Of a DNA stretch of 9,431 bases, positions 1 through 6,410 are shown one piece after another. This DNA is from Lachnospiraceae bacterium. GTDB taxonomy: Bacteria; Bacillota; Clostridia; Lachnospirales; Lachnospiraceae. The stretch is from the NCBI GenBank assembly GCA_900772675.1, contig CAAGRM010000008.1:1-9431 (forward strand), given 5' to 3'. A program made the position numbers and the translations under genes. The notes below the pieces were generated by a model. The model was not told where the DNA came from, ran no database searches, and was given only the letters and a program-made list of their open reading frames with translations. Each line of letters opens with the position of its first letter. Within the stretch, counting starts at the first letter, position 1.

Positions 1-816
1 GTCGGCGTTGTAACAAAACCGTTCAAATTCGAGGCAAGAACCCGTATGAGCAATGCGCTGATGGGAATCGAAAAACTCGAGGAAAACGTAGATACTCTGA
101 TCGTGATCCCGAATGACAAACTTCTTGAAATCGTAGACCGCCGGACAACCATGCCGGAGGCATTAAAGAAAGCAGATGAGGTTCTGCAGCAGGCCGTACA
201 GGGTATCACAGACCTGATCAACCTGCCGGCACTGATCAACCTCGACTTCGCAGATGTTCAGACTGTTATGACTGACAAAGGCATCGCACATATCGGTATC
301 GGCGAGGCAAAGGGCGACGACAAAGCACTCGAGGCTGTACAGCAGGCTGTTTCCAGTCCGCTGCTTGAAACTACGATCGAGGGTGCAAGCCACGTTATCA
401 TCAATATTTCCGGAGATATCTCCCTTATGGATGCAAACGATGCTGCAAGCTACGTACAGAATCTGGCCGGAGAGGATGCAAACATCATCTTTGGTGCGAT
501 GTATGATGATTCTGTAACCGATACAGCGAAGATCACGGTTATCGCAACAGGCCTCAACGATGCAACTGCAAAACAGGCAAGTGTATCCCGCAAAGAGCCG
601 GCACAGGATGCAAGAAAGAGCGCATTCTCCAGCAACAGCTTCTCTGCACAGGCTTCTGCTCCGGCACATGCTGCTGCTGCCCCGAAAGCTTCCGCACCGG
701 TGCAGCCACAGCCGCAGGTACAGGTACAGCCGCAGGTACAGGCTCAGCCAAATCTGACAAGCAGTGTTCCGAAAAAGGATATCCAGATCCCGGATTTCTT
801 AAGAAACCGCAGATAA
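1..816 (+). CDS. ftsZ: Cell division protein FtsZ (3' part; start lies before the window)
   Basis: FtsZ is the tubulin-like GTPase that polymerises into the cytoplasmic Z-ring at midcell. The reading frame is open from base 1, and the first residues (VGVVTKPFKFE) are the FtsZ segment after the nucleotide-binding half, so the ATG at 46 is internal and not the start. The T7 synergy loop NLDFADV, which completes the GTPase site of the next subunit in the filament, is at 238-258. The C-terminal tubulin-like domain runs to about 555. It is followed by a disordered Ala/Gln/Pro/Val linker (about 570-765) and the conserved C-terminal peptide KKDIQIPDFLRNRR at the very end, which in the family binds membrane tethers such as FtsA and SepF. 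The 271 visible codons end at TAA 814-816. Only the N-terminal GTP-binding part is missing. Identity is essentially certain. Confidence 0.97.
   Translation, partial: VGVVTKPFKFEARTRMSNALMGIEKLEENVDTLIVIPNDKLLEIVDRRTTMPEALKKADEVLQQAVQGITDLINLPALINLDFADVQTVMTDKGIAHIGIGEAKGDDKALEAVQQAVSSPLLETTIEGASHVIINISGDISLMDANDAASYVQNLAGEDANIIFGAMYDDSVTDTAKITVIATGLNDATAKQASVSRKEPAQDARKSAFSSNSFSAQASAPAHAAAAPKASAPVQPQPQVQVQPQVQAQPNLTSSVPKKDIQIPDFLRNRR
702..750 (+). repeat. Low-complexity Pro/Gln/Val coding repeat in the FtsZ linker
   Basis: The DNA repeats short units of caggtacag and ccgcag, encoding a PQ/VQ-rich run (PQPQVQVQPQVQAQP). It is in frame within ftsZ. It is a disordered-linker repeat that probably varies in length between strains by slippage, and is not a mobile repeat. 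Confidence 0.7.
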
Positions 817-852
817 ACAAAAAGTGTAATAAGTAAATAGGGAATTTTTTCT

Positions 853-886
853 GACACGCCGCAAACCGAAAATGTTGCGGCGTGTC
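853..886 (+). terminator. Hairpin after ftsZ, probable terminator
   Basis: A perfect 12-base inverted repeat, GACACGCCGCAA (853-864) and TTGCGGCGTGTC (875-886), encloses a 10-base loop 36 bases after the ftsZ stop. The stem is GC-rich and stable, but the downstream sequence (gaagtttgttg) is only weakly T-rich, so termination efficiency is uncertain. The right arm overlaps the Spo0A box at 883-889. Confidence 0.55.
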
Positions 887-889
887 GAA
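883..889 (+). promoter_or_regulatory. Candidate Spo0A box (TGTCGAA) upstream of spoIIGA
   Basis: TGTCGAA is an exact match to the 0A-box consensus TGNCGAA bound by phosphorylated Spo0A, the sporulation master regulator. It lies about 76-82 bases before the inferred transcription start of spoIIGA. In Bacillus subtilis the spoIIG operon is directly activated by Spo0A from sites in a comparable upstream region. A weaker inverted match (5 of 7, aacgaca at 925-931) sits near the expected -35 region. A 7-base match alone is weak; the support comes from its position before spoIIGA. Confidence 0.5.
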
Positions 890-952
890 GTTTGTTGATC
901 AAAAAAGAAGGCTGTTCTTCTAAAAACGACAAAAAATTCACCCCCTTCCGTC

Positions 953-958
953 TATAAT
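953..958 (+). promoter_or_regulatory. -10 box of the probable spoIIGA-sigE promoter
   Basis: A perfect TATAAT is at 953-958, about 50 bases before the spoIIGA start. No TTGACA-like -35 is seen 16-18 bases upstream (the sequence there is caaaaa). That fits a sigma-A promoter that depends on an activator such as Spo0A. The transcription start would be near 965. Confidence 0.6.
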
Positions 959-960
959 AG

Positions 961-981
961 GGTCTGTTAGAAATTCAGACC
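961..981 (+). other. Short inverted repeat at the spoIIGA transcription start
   Basis: GGTCTG (961-966) and CAGACC (976-981) form a 6-base perfect inverted repeat around a 9-base AT-rich loop, immediately after the -10 box. It could be a 5'-end RNA hairpin or a protein-binding palindrome. Nothing shows which, and a 6-base repeat can arise by chance. Confidence 0.35.
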
Positions 982-1007
982 ATGCAAAAGGCGCAGGGGG
1001 TGTTTTT

Positions 1008-1871
1008 TTGCACTATGAGATCTTTCTGGATCTTCTCTTTGCAGAGAATCTTCTGCTGAATTATACCATTCTGCGCCTTTCTTCCTTTCTTCTGAAACGA
1101 TCTGCCACACGAAGAAGGAGTTTTGCGGCAGCCGCGCTCGGTGCCAGTTATGCGGTACTGTATGCCGTGCTTGCACGGTATATGCCGGGTGTGGTGCTCG
1201 CCCTGGTCGGAATTGGAATTACAACAGGGATGGTGAAATCTGGCTGCAGAATCACGACAGTACGGGATCTTGCGGTGGGAATGGCAGGCTATATACTGTC
1301 TGGTTTTCTGATCGGCAGTGCATACCGCCTGTTCCGTGAGCTGATGCCGGGAAGGGGAATGTTTCTTTTCTTCTTTTCCGGGAGTGCCGCATATGCGGGA
1401 ACGCTCCTCCTGCTGAAGATCCGAAAGGAGATGCTCCTGGAACACGCCAGGCAGGTTACGGTACAGCTTGTGCAGAATGGGAAATGGAAAAAAATAAAAG
1501 GACTGTACGATACGGGCAATACTTTGCGGGATGCCACAACCAAAAAGCCGGTCTCGGTCGTACCGTACACTGTGATACTCGAATTGTTCCCGGACGAAAT
1601 GCGGACAGGGATTGCGGCGCTTGCAAGGCACGAGACGGTGCCGGAGCCGGAACGGCTTCTTGCGCTGCAGCCCCGTTACATACCGTTTTGCGGACTGGAA
1701 GGCCGGGGCTTTCTGCCGGTGATCCGGATCACGGAAATGATTCTTGTGACAGAACATACGGCCAGGCACATAAGCGGACCGCTGATTGCGCTTGGCGGAG
1801 AAAATAGTTCATCTCCCAGGGGCTATGAAATGATATTGCATCCAGATCTCATGGAAGGACAGGAGGAATGA
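1008..1871 (+). CDS. spoIIGA: Sigma-E processing aspartic protease SpoIIGA
   Basis: SpoIIGA is a membrane aspartic protease that removes the pro-sequence of sigma-E in the mother cell after asymmetric division, when it is activated by SpoIIR from the forespore. The 287-residue protein has the family layout: an N-terminal membrane half starting HYEIFLDLLFAENLLLNYTI with about five hydrophobic segments (to about residue 138), then a soluble protease half. The catalytic motif is DTGN at Asp168-Asn171 in GLYDTGNTL. The start is TTG at 1008, with CAGGGGG at 994-1000 seven bases before it. The first in-frame ATG is around residue 59 and would delete the first membrane segments, and the ATG at 982 is out of frame. 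The stop codon lies 3 bases before sigE, so the two are cotranscribed with the substrate gene directly behind its protease. Confidence 0.94.
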   Translation: MHYEIFLDLLFAENLLLNYTILRLSSFLLKRSATRRRSFAAAALGASYAVLYAVLARYMPGVVLALVGIGITTGMVKSGCRITTVRDLAVGMAGYILSGFLIGSAYRLFRELMPGRGMFLFFFSGSAAYAGTLLLLKIRKEMLLEHARQVTVQLVQNGKWKKIKGLYDTGNTLRDATTKKPVSVVPYTVILELFPDEMRTGIAALARHETVPEPERLLALQPRYIPFCGLEGRGFLPVIRITEMILVTEHTARHISGPLIALGGENSSSPRGYEMILHPDLMEGQEE

Positions 1872-1874
1872 AGT

Positions 1875-2612
1875 ATGTTGCAGGCTGCACTGCCAAACGG
1901 ATTCCGGCTTCGTATGCTGCCGCGGTCCGTGCCGGCTGTATTTCGTCAGACAGGGGAAATTTTTTATATCGGAGGCGCAGATGTTCTCCCGGCGCCTTTG
2001 GAAGGGCAGGAGGAGGCCGATGCGATCGCGGGACTTTTAGATCCGGAAAATGAGACGGCAAGGAGCGAGCTGATCGAACACAATCTGCGCCTCGTCGTCT
2101 ACATTGCACAGAAATTTGACAATACAGGAGTTGGTGTGGAGGATCTGATTTCGATCGGAACGATCGGTCTTATCAAGGCGATCAACACGTTTAATCCGGA
2201 GAAAAAGATCAAACTTGCGACATATGCATCCCGGTGCATTGAGAATGAGATTCTGATGTATCTGCGGAGAAATAACAAGACACGTATGGAGGTGTCGATT
2301 GATGAACCTCTCAATGTGGACTGGGACGGAAACGAACTGCTCTTGTCCGATATCCTCGGAACGGAGGAGGATGTAATTTATCAGGGGCTCGAACAGGAAG
2401 CGGAACACCGCGTGCTCGGAAGCGCAATCAGCAAGCTCTCGGAGCGGGAGCAGGTGATCGTGAAGCTCCGGTTTGGCATCAATATGCCGGAGGGGCGGGA
2501 AAAAACGCAAAAAGAGGTTGCGGATCTTCTGGGAATTTCACAATCCTATATCTCACGGCTGGAAAAACGGATTATGAAACGGCTGCGAAAAGAAATTGCG
2601 CGGTATGAATAG
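1875..2612 (+). CDS. sigE: RNA polymerase sporulation sigma factor pro-sigma-E
   Basis: This is the early mother-cell sigma factor of sporulation, made as an inactive membrane-associated precursor. The 245 residues contain a pro-sequence of about 30 residues ending at the conserved junction [16 protein letters not shown] (residues 27-42), where SpoIIGA cuts. Region 2 follows ([12 protein letters not shown] at 70-81, [16 protein letters not shown] at 117-132), then the sigma-E hallmark [17 protein letters not shown] (143-159). Region 4 has a helix-turn-helix ([22 protein letters not shown], about 211-232). The start is ATG 1875, with AGGAGG at 1861-1866 eight bases upstream; an overlapping ATG at 1868 is in another frame. 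The pro-sequence has prolines at 7, 16 and 20, which makes one continuous amphipathic helix unlikely, but it is Arg-rich. sigG does not follow. Confidence 0.96.
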   Translation: MLQAALPNGFRLRMLPRSVPAVFRQTGEIFYIGGADVLPAPLEGQEEADAIAGLLDPENETARSELIEHNLRLVVYIAQKFDNTGVGVEDLISIGTIGLIKAINTFNPEKKIKLATYASRCIENEILMYLRRNNKTRMEVSIDEPLNVDWDGNELLLSDILGTEEDVIYQGLEQEAEHRVLGSAISKLSEREQVIVKLRFGINMPEGREKTQKEVADLLGISQSYISRLEKRIMKRLRKEIARYE

Positions 2613-2625
2613 AGCATAAAAATGC

Positions 2626-2665
2626 CCTGCCCGGAGGAAAAACCATTGTTTTGGTCCCGGGCAGG
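2626..2665 (-). terminator. Intrinsic terminator between convergent sigE and GH27 genes
   Basis: CCTGCCCGG (2626-2634) and CCGGGCAGG (2657-2665) form a perfect 9-base GC-rich stem in the 88-base gap between the two convergent stop codons. Read on the minus strand, the hairpin is followed by GCATTTTTA, a short T-run suited to ending the GH27 transcript. On the plus strand the following sequence (acatgatttgctgcttgtttt) is less T-rich, so it would be a weaker terminator for sigE. Confidence 0.7.
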
Positions 2666-2700
2666 ACATGATTTGCTGCTTGTTTTAAGAAATGATCGTT

Positions 2701-4005
2701 TTATCGTGTTTCAAAACGGCATACGCTGCAGGCGTGCGGAGCAAGAGAAGCAGAAAAACCGCCGTTTAAAGAAAGTGCTTTACCGCTCCAGAGTTCTTTC
2801 GCCGCAACAGACTTCAGTGTGCAGTCTGCATCGGCAAGTGTGGAAGAAACCGTCTGCAGTGCATCCGAAAGATTAAAAAGTGCAACGTAGGTTGTTCCGG
2901 TTGTGTCATCCTTTGCATACCACACAGCTTCATTGTCTGTACGCGTGATCTGATGCGGACGAACGGACGGAGGCAGCATCGCGAGAATATCCGTGTTCGT
3001 AAGAAGTGCCAGTGTATCGTCATCGAGAAGCGTCATTTCGGCACCGAGCATCAGTGGAGAGCCGAAGAGACACCAGAGTGTCATCATCGTTTTCTGCTCA
3101 TCCGGGGTAAAATACGTATGATGTTCTGTAGCAAAACCTTTTCCGAGTTCGCCAAGCGGCAGCATATCACAGTCCGGATAACAACCGGCAGAGACGTGGC
3201 TCTGCCAGAGCTCGCAACGCTGGAACATATCCTTTAACTGTGCCCAGTTGTCCCAGAAATCATCGGTGATGCGCCAGAGATTCGCGTGCTTTTCATAGAA
3301 CCATGCTTTCTCTATGAGCGCAGGTCCCGGCGACAGAGAAAGGACGATCGGCCGTCCGCATTTTTGGATCGCATTTGACAGCATCTCGATCTCATGCGCA
3401 GCTGCAAACGGATTTTTGTGCATGTTGGTATTACAGATATCATCGCATTTAATGTAATCCACACCCCAGGAAGCGTAGAGCTCCAGCAGGGAATCGTAGT
3501 AAAGCTGTCCCTCCGGAAGATCGCGTACACCGTACATATCCGGATTCCAGCCGCAGATGACCGTAGGATCGGCAACGTGTTCAGCACCAAGAGAACTGTT
3601 CTTGATCTTTCCGTGATGATGTGCAGCGATTCGCGGAATACCGCGCATGATGTGAATTCCGAATTTCAGCCCCAGACTGTGTACATAGTCGGCAAGTGGT
3701 TTAAAGCCGGAACCGTCTGCAGAAGATGGAAAACGTTCGGGATCCGGCAGCAGACGGGAGTATTCGTCCATTTCCAGTTCAGAGAATGGAATATACTGAT
3801 ACCGGTCGCGCATGGAACCGGCCTTTTTTGCATACCACTGGATATCCACTACAATATACTCCCAGCCATATGCTTTTAAGTGCTTTGCCATATAGTCGGC
3901 ATTTGCCTTTACCGCAGCCTCGTCCACGGTTGTATCATAGTAATCGTAGCTGTTCCAGCCCATCGGTGGGGTTGGTGCGCATGTATTTTTGTTTGTCAGA
4001 TGCAT
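2701..4005 (-). CDS. GH27 glycoside hydrolase, beta-L-arabinopyranosidase type (usually annotated alpha-galactosidase)
   Basis: This is a 434-residue retaining hydrolase with no signal peptide, so it is cytoplasmic. The GH27 opening PTPPMGWNSYDYY is at residues 11-23. The nucleophile is Asp188 in YIKCDD, and the acid/base is predicted to be Asp249 in WRITDDFWDNW. The (beta/alpha)8 barrel is followed by a C-terminal beta domain. Canonical alpha-galactosidases carry an Asp-Asp pair that holds the galactose O4 and O6 hydroxyls; here it reads VVDIQW with Asp54-Ile55. The usual S-x-C-x-W loop is replaced by SLSPGP (223-228). The Asp-Ile form is characteristic of GH27 beta-L-arabinopyranosidases such as Geobacillus Abp, whose sugar lacks the C6 hydroxymethyl. 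The start ATG 4005-4003 has AAGGAGT at 4020-4014 nine bases upstream. The frame stays open upstream, but that part is antisense to araC. GH27 membership is secure; the substrate is inferred. Confidence 0.9.
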   Translation of the reverse strand: MHLTNKNTCAPTPPMGWNSYDYYDTTVDEAAVKANADYMAKHLKAYGWEYIVVDIQWYAKKAGSMRDRYQYIPFSELEMDEYSRLLPDPERFPSSADGSGFKPLADYVHSLGLKFGIHIMRGIPRIAAHHHGKIKNSSLGAEHVADPTVICGWNPDMYGVRDLPEGQLYYDSLLELYASWGVDYIKCDDICNTNMHKNPFAAAHEIEMLSNAIQKCGRPIVLSLSPGPALIEKAWFYEKHANLWRITDDFWDNWAQLKDMFQRCELWQSHVSAGCYPDCDMLPLGELGKGFATEHHTYFTPDEQKTMMTLWCLFGSPLMLGAEMTLLDDDTLALLTNTDILAMLPPSVRPHQITRTDNEAVWYAKDDTTGTTYVALFNLSDALQTVSSTLADADCTLKSVAAKELWSGKALSLNGGFSASLAPHACSVCRFETR

Positions 4006-4033
4006 AAGAAAAAACTCCTTTCTAAAGCAATGC

Positions 4034-4062
4034 TTGTTTTTTTCTGATAAGAAAAGTATAAT
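4034..4062 (+). promoter_or_regulatory. Promoter of the araC-transporter-GH3 series
   Basis: TTGTTT at 4034-4039 and a perfect TATAAT at 4057-4062 are separated by 17 bases. Transcription would start near 4069, leaving a leader of about 48 bases before the ATG at 4117. The -10 box overlaps the -10 of the opposite promoter. Confidence 0.72.
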
Positions 4063-4083
4063 AAAGGACATAGTGCAAAACAA
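4055..4083 (-). promoter_or_regulatory. Promoter of the GH27 gene
   Basis: On the minus strand, TTGTTT (4083-4078) and TATACT (4060-4055) are separated by 17 bases. Transcription would start near 4048, about 43 bases before the GH27 ATG. Its -10 box shares bases 4057-4060 with the plus-strand -10. Confidence 0.72.
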
Positions 4084-4116
4084 GAAGACAAACCGGATAA
4101 AAGAGGTAATTTTTTG

Positions 4117-4974
4117 ATGGAAGATCTGATCGGAGTATATGGAATCCTGGATCTGGATCACTGGCCGAACGCTCCGTTTTTGCTGCTGGACGGCGGGGTG
4201 GAAAAGAGATGGAAGGAACCGTATGCATTTCATAATACAGACCGCGGAACATATTCCGGATGGCTGATGCAGTATACGCTTTCGGGAACAGGATGGTTTG
4301 AAAAAAACGGAAAAACGTATGAAATGCGTCCCGGGAGAGGATTTTTGTGTCAGATTCCGGAGAATAGCAGATATTATCTGCATCCGGAATCCGAAGAACC
4401 ATGGATTTTTCTGTATTTTCATTTTCGTGGAAGTGCAGTGTCCTATGCGGCAGAACGACTGTTTGAAAAAACAGGAGATGTTTTTTATGCGGATGCAGAT
4501 AGCGAACCAATTCGGACTGCACTGCAGATGCATCGAAAACTGAAAAACGGTTACCGGTCGGAACCGTATGAATGCGGTGTGTTTTTGTATCAGTTTTTTT
4601 GTTCTCTTCTGCGGGAGGTACAGCGTCCGGAGCGGAAGCAGACACATTTTTTTGTTCGGGAAGCGATACGGCAGATGGATACCGACTGCGCATCTGTGCA
4701 GGGGATTGAACAGCTTGCAGAACAGAGCCGGGTTTCCTTTGCCCATTTTACGAGATGCTTCCGGGAGGAAACAGGCGTTTCTCCCATACAGTATCTTCAG
4801 GAAGCGAGAATTCGCAAAGCGATGACTCTGCTCTTGAATACCGGAAAGAGTGTGGAAGAGATTGCAGCAGAAACCGGATTTTCCAGTGGAAACTATTTTG
4901 GAAAAGTATTCCGTCACCATATGGGAATCTCGCCGTCGGCATACCGGAAAGAACGGCAGAACGGTGCTGTCTGA
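4117..4974 (+). CDS. AraC-family transcriptional regulator with N-terminal sugar-binding-type cupin domain
   Basis: This 285-residue protein has the standard AraC/XylS length and layout. The N-terminal cupin-like ligand domain spans about 15-165; the stretch GWLMQYTLSGTGWFEKNGKT and the PGRGFLCQIPENSRYYLHP strand region are typical of AraC_binding domains. The C-terminal DNA-binding domain has two helix-turn-helix units: SVQGIEQLAEQSRVSFAHFTRCF (193-215) and SVEEIAAETGFSSGNYFGKVF (245-265), ending GISPSAYRKE. The preferred start is ATG 4117, with GAGG at 4103-4106 ten bases upstream; TTG at 4114, one codon earlier and in frame, is an alternative. It is divergent from GH27 (111 bases) and lies 77 bases before the transporter, so it is the likely local regulator of both directions. 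The ligand is unknown; arabinose, galactose or a related sugar would fit the neighbours. Confidence 0.92.
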   Translation: MEDLIGVYGILDLDHWPNAPFLLLDGGVEKRWKEPYAFHNTDRGTYSGWLMQYTLSGTGWFEKNGKTYEMRPGRGFLCQIPENSRYYLHPESEEPWIFLYFHFRGSAVSYAAERLFEKTGDVFYADADSEPIRTALQMHRKLKNGYRSEPYECGVFLYQFFCSLLREVQRPERKQTHFFVREAIRQMDTDCASVQGIEQLAEQSRVSFAHFTRCFREETGVSPIQYLQEARIRKAMTLLLNTGKSVEEIAAETGFSSGNYFGKVFRHHMGISPSAYRKERQNGAV

Positions 4975-5051
4975 AGTCTTGGTTTTGTACGAAGATGTAC
5001 TTGCGGAGAAATTCCGGGAGTATGGAAGAAAAAAGGGAGGAACAAAAAGAA

Positions 5052-6410
5052 ATGGAACGAGAAACATTCCAATCGCGCCTTGGCTTTCTTCTGCTTTCGG
5101 CAGGATGTGCCATCGGCATCGGAAATGTATGGAAATTTCCATATATGGTAGGAAACAACGGAGGTGGCATATTTGTGCTGTTTTATCTGATATTCCTTGC
5201 TATTATGGGAGTTCCGGTTCTGTCGATGGAGCTTGCCATCGGAAGAGGAAGTAAAAAGAGTACCGTGCGCGCATATGGTGAGCTGGAGAAGAAGGGTCAG
5301 AAGTGGCACATCCACGGATACGTTGCCCTGATCGGAAACTATCTGCTGATGATGTTCTATACCGTTGTTGCAGGCTGGATGCTGTATTATTTCTACAGCT
5401 TTTTAGCCGGAAAATTCAGTGGTCTTACAGGAGATGCGGTAACCGGAAAATTCAACGAGATGCTTTCGTCTCCGTCGATTCTTATCACTACCATGGTGCT
5501 TATTACGGTTGCGGGCTTTCTGATCTGTTCCGTAGGTCTGCGAAACGGCGTGGAGCGTGTCACAAAAGTGATGATGATCATACTGATGGCGATCATGATT
5601 TTTCTTGCTGTGTACAGCTTTACGATGCCGGGCGCAAAAGAGGGTCTGAAGTTCTATCTGGTGCCGGATAAACAGCAGATTGAACAGGTGGGATTGCTTC
5701 ACATTATTACAAATGCGATGAGTCAGGCCTTCTTTACGTTAAGTCTTGGTATCGGTGCGATGCTGATTTTCGGAAGCTATTTAAACGGAGGAAAATCCCT
5801 GCTCGGAGAGGCGGTCAATATTGCGGCACTCGATACCTTTGTGGCTATCACAGCAGGTCTTATCATTTTTCCGGCCTGCTTTTCTTACCATGTACAGCCT
5901 GACAGCGGACCGAAACTGATCTTTATGACATTGCCGCACATCTTCACTTCAATGAAGGGCGGACGGATTTTTGGAAGCTTTTTCTTCCTGTTTCTGTTCT
6001 TTGCGGCACTGTCGACTATCATTGCCGTGTTTGAAAACATTATGTGCTGCTTTTCTGAAGTCTTCGGCGTTTCCAGAAAACAGTCAGCACTCATTAACTG
6101 TGTGCTCGTAATCCTGGGATCGATTCCGTGTGCGCTCGGCTACAATGTGTGGTCCGGTTTTCAGCCTCTTGGAGAAGGAAGTACCGTTCTCGACCTCGAA
6201 GATTTTATTGTCAGCAAACTGCTGCTGCCGATCGGATCGCTTATTTATCTTCTGTTTTGTACCTCGAAATGGGGCTGGGGCTTTAAAAATTACCAGGCGG
6301 AGGCAAATCGTGGCGATGGCCTGAAAATACCAAATGGAATGCGGATTTATCTTTCTTATATTCTGCCGTTGCTGCTTCTGGTATTAATTGTCCAGGGACT
6401 GATCGGATAA
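5052..6410 (+). CDS. Sodium-dependent transporter of the NSS (SNF) family, 11 TM
   Basis: This 452-residue membrane protein of the LeuT-fold neurotransmitter:sodium symporter family normally imports amino acids or amines with sodium. TM1 carries the unwound hallmark AGCAIGIGNVWKFPY (17-31) followed by NNGGG. TM6 carries FTLSLGIGAM (228-237), the LeuT-like substrate and sodium segment. TM8 has Ser321-Thr322, matching the Na2-site pair. The hydrophobic segments number eleven, as in bacterial members such as MhsT, rather than twelve as in LeuT; the last is around 430-451. The start is ATG 5052, with GGGAGG at 5035-5040. The in-frame ATG at 5022 has a purine run only one base away. No separate terminator is seen after araC, so cotranscription is likely. 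Its place among sugar genes is odd; the substrate cannot be read from the sequence. Confidence 0.93.
   Translation: MERETFQSRLGFLLLSAGCAIGIGNVWKFPYMVGNNGGGIFVLFYLIFLAIMGVPVLSMELAIGRGSKKSTVRAYGELEKKGQKWHIHGYVALIGNYLLMMFYTVVAGWMLYYFYSFLAGKFSGLTGDAVTGKFNEMLSSPSILITTMVLITVAGFLICSVGLRNGVERVTKVMMIILMAIMIFLAVYSFTMPGAKEGLKFYLVPDKQQIEQVGLLHIITNAMSQAFFTLSLGIGAMLIFGSYLNGGKSLLGEAVNIAALDTFVAITAGLIIFPACFSYHVQPDSGPKLIFMTLPHIFTSMKGGRIFGSFFFLFLFFAALSTIIAVFENIMCCFSEVFGVSRKQSALINCVLVILGSIPCALGYNVWSGFQPLGEGSTVLDLEDFIVSKLLLPIGSLIYLLFCTSKWGWGFKNYQAEANRGDGLKIPNGMRIYLSYILPLLLLVLIVQGLIG

Larger units (their letters stand above)
4033..4084. repeat. Inverted repeat CTTGTTTT/AAAACAAG framing both promoters
   Basis: CTTGTTTT at 4033-4040 and AAAACAAG at 4077-4084 are perfect 8-base inverted copies, symmetric about 4058.5, the middle of the overlapping -10 boxes. 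Each contains one -35 element, so part of the symmetry comes from the two promoters. The extra matched bases might also serve as regulator half-sites. Confidence 0.55.

Noticed and set aside
975..1769. 264-codon minus-strand open frame opposite spoIIGA
   Set aside because: It is the antisense of a well-supported spoIIGA, the translation is low in hydrophobic core residues and rich in His/Arg/Cys, and there is no convincing ribosome binding site or family resemblance.
1868..2053. Plus-strand frame starting at ATG 1868, overlapping the spoIIGA stop as ATGA
   Set aside because: It overlaps the start of sigE in a different frame with no recognisable product; AGGAGG spacing favours the sigE ATG at 1875.
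2622..2876. Small plus-strand open frame after sigE as a remnant of sigG
   Set aside because: The translation has no sigma-factor motifs, starts inside the hairpin and runs antisense to the end of the GH27 gene.
4755..5051. Upstream in-frame extension of the NSS transporter (551 codons in total)
   Set aside because: The extra codons overlap the end of araC in another frame and do not resemble a transporter N-terminus. The ATG at 5052, placed just before TM1 with GGGAGG upstream, gives the usual bacterial length.
2701..5142. Minus-strand frame open for 813 codons, far longer than the GH27 gene
   Set aside because: Only residues from the ATG at 4005 match GH27, and that ATG has a proper ribosome binding site and promoter. 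The upstream part is antisense to araC and not protein-like; the lack of stops follows from the codon composition of araC.
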